64,000 nt of DNA from Pyronema omphalodes (Eukaryota; Ascomycota; Pezizomycetes; Pezizales; Pyronemataceae). Position numbers and translations under genes: made by a program. The stretch is from assembly GCA_024516155.1 (NCBI GenBank), contig JAJJXM010000039.1, forward strand, positions 530,556 through 594,555, read 5' to 3'. Below are positions 35,515-45,494 of the stretch, in pieces; the stretch's first letter is position 1; each line of letters begins with the position of its first letter. Below the pieces are notes generated by a model. The model was given only the letters and a program-made list of their open reading frames with translations, ran no database searches and had not been told where the DNA came from.

Positions 35515-36549
35515 TATCTTTTTGTCGCTTTTTGCTCACCATATCGTGTTTTACTCAGCACGGTTTGGGTATTGCGGTAAGGTCTGCGTTATTGGAGATT
35601 TTCTGCTGTTGCTGTTGATGGTGCTGTGGGGGTACCAGCGAGGAGGATGAAGAGCTGGATGAGTGTGGGTGATATAAGTTACGATAGGCTAAGGTACTGA
35701 GCAGCGAGTATGTGATGATTTATGGGGTAGGCAGGTTTTATGTATCCCAATTATCATTCAGATACGTGATGTTATACCTGAGTACATTTGCGGCTAACCT
35801 AGGCGCAAGGTAAGGTCGTCATGGTTGTGCGAGTTGCCAGTTGCTAGTTGCTAGTTGACTGTTTCTGGTTGCTGGTGTCTGGTGTCTGGGTGAATTTTTG
35901 ACGCAAGAAACGGTGAAAGTTCGGCTTTTAGTGAGTAGCAATGTAAGGCGCTCAAGAATGGAAGATGAGATCATGAGATGATGAGACTGTATTGATCATT
36001 TTGGCCCGGTAGATAGGTCAGTGATACAAACGGTGGCATTTCACTCTGTATAGTGTATATGTGTAGACATGAGAATATATCATTTGTTATTGCAGAGGAT
36101 TGGTTTTGTTATTTATTGAACAACAACAACGGCTGAGAATGGTAAATCCCACAGTAGTATGGCATCACAACAGATCACTCTCATAACTTTGGAGCTTCAG
36201 ACCTCGGGGAATATTTTATGGGGATTTCTTTTTTTAATTTAATGATAGTTTGATATTGAATTGAATTGAAGTGGATTGGATTGACTTCGCGTGAAAATTT
36301 CAAATTATTCTTGTTCGTATTCACTGTAGTTGACTGATATTAGCCGTCTTTTCCAGCCTGTAAGGATTTAGGACTTGAAACTTTGTATTCTGTTCTCAAC
36401 AAAAAAGGAGTTGCGTGATAAGCTATGAATCCACCATCACCCCTTCTTACCCTCCCCTGTCCACAAAACAATGAGAATTTCACTCAGTATGGAGAGTTTA
36501 CCCAAAGGCGATGTTGGAAAGTGTCAACCAGGAAAGTTCAAGAAAAGTC
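35515..36549. other. Intergenic; no gene seen
   Basis: AT-rich, with only short frames. GTTGCTAGTTGCTAGTTG-type short repeats lie near 35840-35880. No RNA gene is recognised after the tRNA terminator. Confidence 0.5.
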
Positions 36550-36639
36550 GAGGTGGAAGGGTGCATTGATTGAGAATTATGGTTGTCTGACTCTACGCGT
36601 CTACAGAGAGATAAACGCAATGTGGAAACTCCACCTCCA
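36550..36639. mobile_element. MITE-like inverted-repeat element, copy 1
   Basis: 90 bp from GAGGTGGA to TCCACCTCCA. The interior aligns with copy 2 (37578) and with the reverse complement of copy 3 (37992-38084). Similarity between copies 1 and 3 continues about 75 bp beyond the right end (GCCAGTCAC...GTGCGGCCAAGACAC), so the mobile unit may be longer than the inverted repeat. Confidence 0.55.
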
Positions 36640-37577
36640 CATGCCAGTCACAGAAGCCCTGAGTGCGGCCAAGACACTGCAGTGTAGGCGACTTTTGACA
36701 GAAAGCCGTTGTATCCTGCATGGGTACTATGCGTAGTTCATTTGTCAGACCCCTCCGATGGATGGGATGTACATAGGTGCTAGAACCTAATGCTGCCGCT
36801 GGTGATTGTTGAATATGGTATATGTGCTGAGTATTTTCGGTTATGATCCGACGTTGGCCGATGGTATTTTCTTTGCTTTGCTTTTCTTTTGCTTTCGGTC
36901 TTTCGGTTCTTTGAGGTATGTCTGTGTGTATATATGGAAATGGTTTGGTATTGCCAGTATCATAGTGTTGATGATTGAACAACCATTTCTATATGTTTCT
37001 CTGCTTCAGGATGATTCTACCATGAATGAAGCTTACCATATCTATATTCCATTTGATGGGTTTCTATATCGACTAGTTTGAATCTCACCTTATTCGTACA
37101 AAAATAATTATTCTTTTCTTCTTATGCTGATACTTAAGTTCTTTACCTTGGCATTACCGTATTCCCCTAGAGTATATACAAACCAAGCCAAGCCAAAGAT
37201 ACACCTGCCTCCTCAGCCCACTCGGTCCTCCGAACCAACCCCCTGCTCGAATCCCGTCATGTGTGGGAGTAAAGCAACATTTGTCGACGAAGTATTAGCT
37301 CCGTCCTCCGAGGTTGAATGAGAACAAAACATTAGTTACATTTTGCATTAAAGCACTACAGGGCGAAGAGAAGAATCAATAGCATTAGCTATCAGTTGCG
37401 GCCACAATGATAGCTGTTCCAGTAGCCTCCATAGCCCTAGTAACGCTAGTTAGCTTCTGCTATTTAGTTGGAGATGTAGGAATGCTACGATCAATCCTGT
37501 ATGGAATGCAGGAGCTGCGTCAGTTTTCTTGAAGATGCCGGTGATGGTACGGTCAAACGAAAGAGGGAAAGATTATG

Positions 37578-37672
37578 TGGAGGTGGAGGACACTATTTAT
37601 TGAAAGCGATACAGATTCAAGTCTACGCATTCTACGGAAAGAGATATGCCCAATTTGGAACATCCACCTCCA
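37578..37672. mobile_element. MITE-like inverted-repeat element, copy 2
   Basis: 95 bp with perfect 10-bp terminal inverted repeats, TGGAGGTGGA and TCCACCTCCA. It has no coding capacity. Interior words such as GTCTACGCATTCTACGGAAA resemble copy 1's GTCTACAGAGAGATAAACG. I see no clear target-site duplication. Confidence 0.6.
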
Positions 37673-37991
37673 TTTTCAAGTCACATCAATCCTAACTGTG
37701 TCCACAGTTGAGTGACCTGAACCCTGATCGTGGCTGAGACACCAAAGCCCTGGGCGGCTTTCAATAGGTACAGAAAATACTACTACAGGGGGGTAGTTTT
37801 TGATTTCTGGGAGCTGGGGGAACTATAATAGATCCGCCTCAGATGACGGTTATCGATTTGTGATTGAATTTCCGAATCAACATAATGCAACTTTATCTAC
37901 TTGTTCTAGGCCAGCTTCAGTCCGTGTTAAAAGTCGCCTTGAGTTCTGGTGTCTTGGCCGCACTTAAGGCTTACGTGACTGGCACGTGCAT

Positions 37992-38084
37992 AGAGGTGGA
38001 GTTTTCACATTGGGTATAACTCCCTCTGTAGACGAGTAGAGCTAGATCACTATTGCTCTTCATGAATACACTCCTCCACCTCCA
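37992..38084. mobile_element. MITE-like inverted-repeat element, copy 3 (inverted)
   Basis: 93 bp from AGAGGTGGAG to TCCACCTCCA, opposite in orientation to copies 1 and 2. The left flank (CCGCACTTAAGGC...GTGACTGGC) is the reverse complement of copy 1's right flank. Confidence 0.55.
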
Positions 38085-38700
38085 TATTTCTCCCAATTTC
38101 CGGTTTGACAGTCTGCATGCTGCAGACAGAAAGAAGTTGGTTTGGTTAAGTAGCCAGAAGTAGTACAGCCAGCGTCAGTAGTATGAACGGAACTGATGAT
38201 ATTTGACGCAAATCGTCGGTCTGAATTCATCCGAACCGTTGCAGAGCTAAATGTTTTGAAGTTATAACCAATATGTTTTGCAGAAATTCGAAAATCCCTC
38301 GGCGGTACCATCCATTTACGACAACATCCAAACGGTCCAACACGAGCTGTTCTCACCACCTGAATTCGATCGTTGTCGCCGCTGCGGCCACTTGTGTTCA
38401 TCAGTAAATTGACGACGGTCGAAAACATGCCAGCTGAAAGCTGAAAATCGATGTCGTTGTAAAACATTCTGGCGTTGATTGATATCTTTAATCCTGGCTT
38501 CCGATTGGTCGGAAGCCCCGAATCTAAGGGGATCGCTTCCTAAATCTTCGCTAACCGTGCATAGCGCCGGCACTAAACTTCAGCTGAGGTGACGTACATC
38601 TACGCGCCCCGAAGATAGTTTGAAGATGCGGGGTAAATCTTCAGCTGTCTATGAGCTCTAGAGTAGAGCTTTCACGAGCTTTGGAGTGGAGATATTTGGA

Positions 38701-38707
38701 TATAAAA
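38701..38707 (+). promoter_or_regulatory. TATA box of the cupin gene
   Basis: TATAAAA lies 65 bp upstream of ATG 38772. It is followed by a CA-rich leader (ACACAACAACAACATT) typical of fungal 5' UTRs. Confidence 0.55.
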
Positions 38708-38771
38708 CCCCTTGGGAGATCCGTCGTTGATTTCTCGGTACACAACAACAACATTGAGTCATCTATCAAAC

Positions 38772-40389
38772 ATGTCTTCCTCTCGCCATCTCTCTTACTT
38801 TAAGTCCCACTTCAAGGCTTCTAAGGAATTTCAGTTACCTGAACCCGTGGTAACAATTCCTCGCAAGCTTAAGAACGCCCCTGTCTTTGCTTCCCCCGGT
38901 GTCCCCGGTCACATCAGCCATGGCGACGATAAATTCGCTGGTATCGTACCAGTTCATGGAATTCATGAATCCGATGGCTTTCCTGCCCCCGCTACCGGAT
39001 ACTACGAAGAGCATCTCCTTACCCAACCCTTTCCCATCAAAGGTCAGGGTACCATGGGATTGGAGTACGTCGCCACCGGACCATTCCGTCTCGTCATCAA
39101 TTCGGAATATCAACTATCATACGGTAATAGCGACGTTCTAGTCCTCGAAGTCGGCAATGACACCGCCTGCTTTAGAACTAGGAACAACAGCGACGAATCT
39201 AATATCTTGAAGAAAGTCACCTTGGCTAAACCTCACCTGGGATACGAAGCTGGATTGAAGACTAGATATTGGTTTTCTATCGATAAGGAAAATAAGATCT
39301 TGCGGTACGGAAAGGGTTATGAGACGACCTCTCTTACTCTTCTTGAGGTGGATCTTAAGCTTGACGGTTCAACTCCTTGGGCGGATTGGATGAACGATGT
39401 TAAATATCTTGCCGTTGCTCCTAGCAAAACTGACGATGTTGTAAGTTTCATTATCATACCTAATATCTAACGAGTCATTACTAATTTACAAATTCTAGGT
39501 ACCATTTGCTGATGATCTTGAGGTGTGGCCTTTCGCAGTCGACGAGATGTCGCCTGTTGTGGTCCACAATGATAAGGTCACCCTTGAGGATCTTGAGACT
39601 GGATCCGTTACGGTTGTTGAGAACCTTCCTCCTGCTTGCCAGCAGCTTTATGCAAATGTCACCGGAGCTGGAATTAAGCTTGATGACAATGATTTTGAGT
39701 TTTCCAAGGCCATTCACCACAGTGTCACCACTGAGGGATGTATTGGCTGGAACAAGCTTAAGGAGAAGGCAGATGCATCCGGACATCCTTTTGAGGCACA
39801 GTACTTGCGTGTCACTCTTGGACTGAACAAAGTGAGTTTTTGTTTTAGAAATCTACTAAGTAAAGAAGTGCATGAAACTGACAAGGAATAGGGAAACTCA
39901 CCAGGAAGTCCTTTCGTCATGGAGGTCTGGCCTCCTCACCACCACTCATCCGTCCACTCCCACTCCAACGCTTTCGCCGTCATCAAAGTCCTCCACGGCC
40001 GCATCAATTCCTTCTACTACGCCGCCCTCGATCCCACTAAGGAAGAATCGCAATACTACCGCCAGGCAGAATTTCACAAGAATGATGTTACGTGGTTGTC
40101 TGACCGCCAGCTTCAGACGCATCAGTTGAGAAATATGACCGATGAGACTTGTGTCACCATCCAGTGCTACCAGTACGGAGATCACGACCATACTCACTAC
40201 GAGTACTTTGACTACATTGATGAAGGAGAGGATGGACATGCTACTATCAAAAAGTTTATACCGACTAGTGATTGGGGATTTACCGACTTCAAGACAAAGG
40301 TTAAGGCGGAGTGGGAAAAGTTCCAGAAGGAGGAGAGGGAAAAGGTACATGAGGCTGCCGATAAGGGTCACGCGATGTTTATGAGCTAG
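38772..40389 (+). CDS. Cysteine-dioxygenase-like cupin with N-terminal beta domain (3 exons, 499 aa)
   Basis: Exons are 38772-39440, 39499-39831 and 39892-40389. Introns are 58 bp (GTAAGT...CTAG) and 60 bp (GTGAGT, ACTGAC, ATAG), both in phase 0. The C-terminal half (residues about 335-500) has the cupin pattern of type I cysteine dioxygenases: VHSHSNAFAVIKVLHGRI gives two His ligands and a K-L-x-G strand, and THQLRN about 65 residues on gives the probable third His. Residues about 120-225 (SDVLVLEVGND ... RYWFSIDKENKILRYGKG) resemble the beta-sandwich found in farnesoic-acid-methyltransferase-like (FAMeT) domains. No signal peptide, so probably cytosolic. Family enzymes oxidise cysteine or related thiols using Fe(II) and O2. 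The substrate here is unknown, and the N-terminal extension makes it more than twice the length of CDO. Confidence 0.8.
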
Positions 40390-40622
40390 ATGTCCTATTG
40401 CTTAGATGAGAATCACGATGTGAAGTTACAAATAATCATTATACGTCACTCGTCCACGCTTGCATCGTGGAAAACTAGACCCCTGGCTCATGTGAATCTT
40501 GGATAGAATACAATAACCGAGTACATGTACAGACTATTGTTATCAGAGCTTCCTGGGGTGTCCCAATTTCTTAGGCCGTAGTGCTGATTAAACGAAGCCT
40601 TCCTCTTTTCCCTGCCCACTTA

Positions 40623-41172
40623 TTAAATATCCAACTCCATAGCATCAGGCAGAATAGCAAAAGGTCCCGGAACAACCCCCTCACCAGCCCAGCTTTCATC
40701 CAACATCTGATGCTTCTCCATCATCTGAACCTGCAGCTGATCGACGTGTACAATATCCTTTCCGGGAATCCTAACACGGACCGGGAACCCATTCTTCTTC
40801 AAAGCGAAAGCAAAACGAACCGCAAGGACCATATTCTATTTCATAATTTACCATCAGTAATTGTTCTCATTCTAATTCATAGGGGTAGTGACTTACGTCT
40901 CTACCAGCCATACGACGATCTGTAACAAGTCTGTGCCATGCTGCTTTTGTCTCAGAGGTGGTGTTCAAAACGCTGAATCCAATCGGTTGACGCTGTAAAG
41001 TCTGCTCGTTCAGGATGTGGTAGAGGATTGGGATCCGGGAAAGGCGCGAACAGTCTAGAAGGATGGAGGGTGGGGTTGCGGGTTGGTCGCGGTGGTTGGG
41101 AATGTCGTGAACTGTGAGTTTGATACGGGTGGGGTGGAGGCGGATGAAGGCGGATGAACCCAGGGAAGCCAT
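40623..41172 (-). CDS. Hypothetical conserved-looking protein (2 exons, 162 aa)
   Basis: Exon 1 is 41172-40897 and exon 2 is 40835-40623, with a 61-bp intron (GTAAGT, TACTGAT, ATAG) in phase 0. I chose ATG 41172 for its strong context (ACCATGG); an in-frame upstream ATG at 41373 would add a low-complexity stretch. The protein is compact: SAFIRLHPTRIKLTVHDIPN, SRIPILYHILNEQT, AWHRLVTDRRMAGRD, then FALKKNGFPVRVRIPGKD. It ends in an acidic tail (PDAMELDI). It is convergent with the cupin gene, about 230 bp between stops. I do not recognise the family; the conserved Trp/Arg segment and clean splicing support a real gene. Confidence 0.65.
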
Positions 41173-41702
41173 GGTTTTTCGTGGGGGGCCGGTGGAGTGC
41201 GATGGGGAAGAAATAGAGATGGCAGGAGTTAAGTAAGCACATGAGAGAATTTTCGTGGTGGGGGTCAAAGTTTGCCAGCCAGAGTTGTGATCTTGGTCAT
41301 GGTACATTCCTTGTTGCGTTGAATATCTCTTCTGGTTGACGAGAAGATACATTTGTATATAATTCTCATCCAATGTAAAACCTGAGCTTTTAGCACGTTA
41401 CTCTGGACCCCCCGGAGAGTCCAACATACACTCAGACACTCGTACGTTTATCCATTCTAGAGACAAATAAAGGGATCATGACCAACGGTTTTCATCAAAA
41501 GCCCGGTTGATCGGTTTTAGGGATGACAGGCAGTTGTTGGGTGGCTGGAGAGAAGCATAAGGTGCCAAAGTCTTATGATTTCTTGGTGAGGAAGATAAGG
41601 GGGGAGCAGTAGGTATACTAGTCGTTGTTCATTTTTTTGTACTAAGATTACTTTTGTCTTTGATATGAGAATAATGCTCATGATAAGAATCGGAAACTCG
41701 AT
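41173..41702. other. 5' flank of the 162-aa gene; no other gene
   Basis: It contains the upstream region of the minus-strand gene, then AT-rich DNA up to the SINE-like copy B. Nothing else is recognised. Confidence 0.45.
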
Positions 41703-41716
41703 TCTTTGCGTAGTAA

Positions 41717-41924
41717 GAGTAAACGGTGCTCAAAATGTACCGACAAGAATCAAACCCAGCACGAAGAAGAAAGCAGGAAACAGGCCCAAGATATTATGTA
41801 CGCTTTGGGTCGAATCCCAGTGAGACTCTGAAGTAAAAGCCGAAGCCTCCGGTATATATTAAAACTATAGCATAAGTCATAACCTTAAGGTTAGGAACGT
41901 TGAAGAAATTCAAATCAAATCAAA
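41717..41924 (+). mobile_element. SINE-like retroposon, copy B (short)
   Basis: 208 bp, flanked by 14-bp repeats with one mismatch: TCTTTGCGTAGTAA (41703-41716) and TCTTTGCATAGTAA (41925-41938). It contains a T-arm/box B-like TGGGTCGAATCCCA (about 41807-41820), the palindrome AACCTTAAGGTT (41881-41892) and a CAAAT/AATCA tail. It lacks the long GA-rich 5' part of copy A, so it is either 5'-truncated or a shorter subtype. Confidence 0.78.
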
Positions 41925-41938
41925 TCTTTGCATAGTAA

Positions 41939-44169
41939 ACCGCTGATTTCAACGTAATTCTCTCACTAACTTCACGTACTTAAAATCAAGTAAGATACAT
42001 AATAATTGAGCCTTCATGGGTGACGTATACATAATGCCTCAATAACTGATTATCATGATACTTGCTCAAGATGTCTCTAATCGAGTGCTATGCCATGAAC
42101 TATGAACGCACATTATCCACAGATCCATACACAGCAGGTTATTAATTGGTTCTAGATGATTGTATGTTGTTGTAATGGCGATGATTAGCACTGACGCCAT
42201 CCGCAACCCCCGCTGCCTTGGTCGATTGACACCCTAGCCCAGTAACGGATGGAGCTGTACAGATGTAAGTTCCCCTCGGTACTCGATTGCTGGTTTTGAT
42301 AGAATATCATATTGGGAATCAAAAGAAAAGGGTTTATTCCTAGTTCCCACTGCCAATCCTGGTTCGGCACGTCAAAGTCACTGCTGAATCCAGAATTACT
42401 ATCCAAACCAGATGACAAAATGATGTTGGTTAACCGATTTATCGTTTAATCGTTGCTATATCTTCAAGTATGTATGACTTTTCCCTGGCGTGCCAAGTAC
42501 AACAGCCACGACAGGGAAATTGCAACTTGGAACCAAGTGTTTCAGTCTGCAACGATACTCTCTTCGCCACGTGAATCTTGTGCACGTAATTTGTACTTGT
42601 TTTAGACGCAGGATAGCCTGGCGATTTGCGACATGCGGTTGTCAAGCCTAGAGAAGGCTGAGATGAAACACATAAAGATGCAAAAAATAATTACTCGTGC
42701 CTAAACATGGAGGCTAGCGCCGCAATCTTTAGGCACGGGTATAACAATATTACATTTCTGCGTGTCAAAACAATGCTTATCACAGTTGTAATATGATATC
42801 ACTATCATATCCTTTCCAAAACGTATTCTAGCACTTTTATGTACCTCATTCTGCGCGACGGGTACACCCTCTGAAGGCAAACTGCGGTAACGGAGAGAAG
42901 ACAAAAGCTTTAAGATCATAATAAACCAGGAAGCATCATGTCAATTTGATTCTTATGTAGAATATTCCTGCAACCCGACGCTTGTGGGACAAAGGCAGAA
43001 CGATTTAATGTGCACACTTCACGAGTTCATTTACGATAAACATCACTGCCTCAGTAGCACACCTACTTAGGGTACTTTCTTGAGAAATGTGAATGTTACT
43101 TGTTGCCCATACAGGTGGTAGCGACGACGCTACACTTCAGCGCCAGTCATTTCCACATCTACACACGGTAGCTGACTATCCTCCTATGATGTAGCAATCG
43201 GGCTCGTTACCCCCACGGCAAGCTTCCAAACAGAATTGGAACGAGATGTCACTATCATACCCTTGTACACTCGGCACTTGAATGTCACTCAATTGACAGC
43301 TCCATATTTTCAGACCCTGTGCACAAGACCCAAAGTGCCGGCGCCAAACACCGCGTCAATAATGGACTTCCAAAACTCGGTGCAGCTTTCGATAAGGGAT
43401 GATGTGGTCACAATCATGGGAGTCTGGCAAAGCCACGACGGAAGATCGCAGATAGGAGATAGAGGACGTGAACCACGACTTCCAAGCCATACGTGCGATG
43501 TGAACAGGATGTTCTGTAGAATTATGACGATTTGTGAAGGGGAGTCGAGAATAATAGAAGGATCAAGCGCGTTAGAGCGTCGAAGAAAGGCTGGGGTGCG
43601 CCGTTTCTTCTGGGGTCGGCATCGCAGAAGGGTCGACTAGCTAGAGAGAGGGTCTGGTGGATGACATCTAGACAGAGTAAATACAGCACCGTAGAAAGGA
43701 GCGAGACAGTATGGTAGATATTGCGGCGATATGGATTTTTGAGTAGAGGAGGTTGAGCCGTCGCGGTGTTGCTCGAGAGAAAAGGAGCAGCGTTCGAACT
43801 CGAAGGACGCGTTCCATAGCGTGCACATACACCGGGTTTAACACGTGCGTGCACGGATCCATGTACATACTTGCTTGATCACGTCGCATTTGGTTATTTT
43901 ATTGGCATTACAGAAATCAACTTATTAATAGAGTTTTTTTTATCATCAAAACGAAAAATCTGATTAAGCTTTATTAGAGGATTCTAACTGATATGAATAC
44001 CCCAGTGGTCAAGAAGCGCGTCATGGCTCATCATACGTTGTCTAGGGTTACGATCACTATAAGTGAAGTTTGGCAAAGACTAAAAGCAGAAGTTAAATTC
44101 GCATTAAACTATTTCCATAGACATTCCAACCCATCAACAAACTCATCAAATCATAACCTGGTCATAGAA
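41939..44169. other. Intergenic; no supported gene
   Basis: Only short or low-quality frames occur on either strand. TATCACTATCATAYCC-like words recur near 42800 and 43250, perhaps an old repeat. No RNA gene is recognised. Confidence 0.5.
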
Positions 44170-45401
44170 TCATCCTTCACCCATTAGTGTCCTCTTTGCA
44201 GCCCACTTCATCCAGTCGACACTGCCGCTCTCACCATTATGGTTCCAGTGGACATTACCGAATCCATGATTGGCATTCCAGCCAGCACCCCCATGGTTTC
44301 CATCGCTAGACCAAGTGACTCCACCGTTGTGGGGTTCATCCCGCTTCTTGTGCCAGTTTACATTGCCCTTGCCATCACCGGCATTCCAGTTGACATGACC
44401 GTCCTTTCCTCCATGGTTCCATCCAACATTTCCTTCCTTTTTACCGTGGCTCCAATCGACGTTTCCTCCTTTCCGTGGGGGTTCCAGTTAGCTTCGCCGT
44501 TGTGTCCGTTGACGTTCCAGTTGACGTTGCCCTTTCCCTTGTGTCCGCTGTTTTCTTATGACTGTTGTGATTTCCGTGATGCTTGTCGTCTTCATCATCA
44601 GAATCGCTGTCACTGTCACTGTCACTATCGGTATCGTGGTGGTTGTCATGCTTGTCATGATCACCCTTGATGTTTCCGGCGACTGCTTCGCGCTTCTTAA
44701 CGTCGACATCCATCCCGTTCAAGACCCCGCCCAAGAATAGCTTATCGAACCCGTTGTCGCGCTTATAGTGCTGGTCCTTGCCGCTGTGTTGGAGCTTATC
44801 GGTGTAGTAATCCCGCTGATGATGGGATTCGTCGTCATCATCACCTTTCTTCCCGCTATCTTTGTGGTCGGTTGATCAAAATGGTGGTTTACGTGATCCC
44901 AAACCTGTCCCTTCTTATCGTCGTACTCCTTATCCTCACGTTTACCAAGAAGACCGGTAACGAGTCCCAAAGGGGCGTCAAGGATTCCGAGGGCTCCTTT
45001 ACCGTGGCCTTCCATATCACCTCCTCCCATGCCACCGTGCCCCATGCCACCGTGAGAGCCCTTCTCCTTCATACCGGTGTAATCGCCCTCATCGTAAGAG
45101 TGCTTTGGTTTCATGCCGGTGTAGTCGACATCGCCGTGACCCTTGCCTTTCATGCCGGTGTAGTCGACTTCATCGCGGTCACCGTGGCTATCATGCCCGT
45201 TGTAACCGTGTTTGTATGAGTCTTCATGAGTAGGGTAATGAGGCCTGTCGCTGTAATCAATGCCGTCTGGTGGATGTTAGTGATATTTGTGTAGATGGAA
45301 TGGTTCTGAGGATTAAGCTACTGACCAGCCTTGGGAGTGGGAGCTCCATAGGTAAGGTGCGAAAGGGAGATGGCGAGAACTGTGTAGAATGTGGCTTTCA
45401 T
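44170..45401 (-). CDS. Secreted repeat protein with Kex2 sites, DYTGMK repeats and GxVxW repeats
   Basis: ATG 45401 starts a signal peptide (MKATFYTVLAISLSHLTYG). Exon 1 is 45401-45326 and exon 2 starts at 45266; the 59-bp intron has GTCAGT, CACTAAC and CCAG. Mature order: three DYTGMKxK repeats; a Gly/His/Met-rich stretch (GGMGHGGMGGGDMEG); LGKR; a KR-bounded segment starting DNGFDKLFLGG; KKREAVAGNIKG; an Asp/Ser run (about 44610-44640); and about eight repeats of type G-x-V/A-x-W-x (for example KGNVNWNVNGHNG, GNVHWNHNGESG), ending KR-TLMGEG. Five KR sites suit Kex2 processing. Three one-base losses (near 44855, 44555 and 44475, in A- or G-runs) break the frame; corrected length is about 391 aa. 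It is probably a cell-wall, matrix or surface protein; no family is recognised. Confidence 0.75.
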
Positions 45402-45486
45402 GATGATGATGGTTTTAAATGGGTTTTGTTCGTTGTCTGACCGCTGGTGGAGAGAGAAGGGAAGTTACGATAGAGATACCGAGAGG

Positions 45487-45494
45487 TATATATA
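45487..45494 (-). promoter_or_regulatory. TATA box of the W-repeat secreted protein gene
   Basis: TATATATA on the minus strand, about 85 bp upstream of ATG 45401. Confidence 0.5.

Noticed and set aside
37235..37275. CTGCTCGAATCCC resembling a tRNA T-arm
   Set aside because: No pairing stem or cloverleaf could be built around it.
38060..38573. Overlapping 135- and 85-codon minus-strand frames upstream of the cupin gene
   Set aside because: Partly protein-like, but two frames overlap, the 3' end runs into a MITE-like element and no motif is recognised; not enough to call a gene.
43236..43640. 134-codon plus-strand frame
   Set aside because: No homology is recognised, composition is average and no promoter or intron features are seen.
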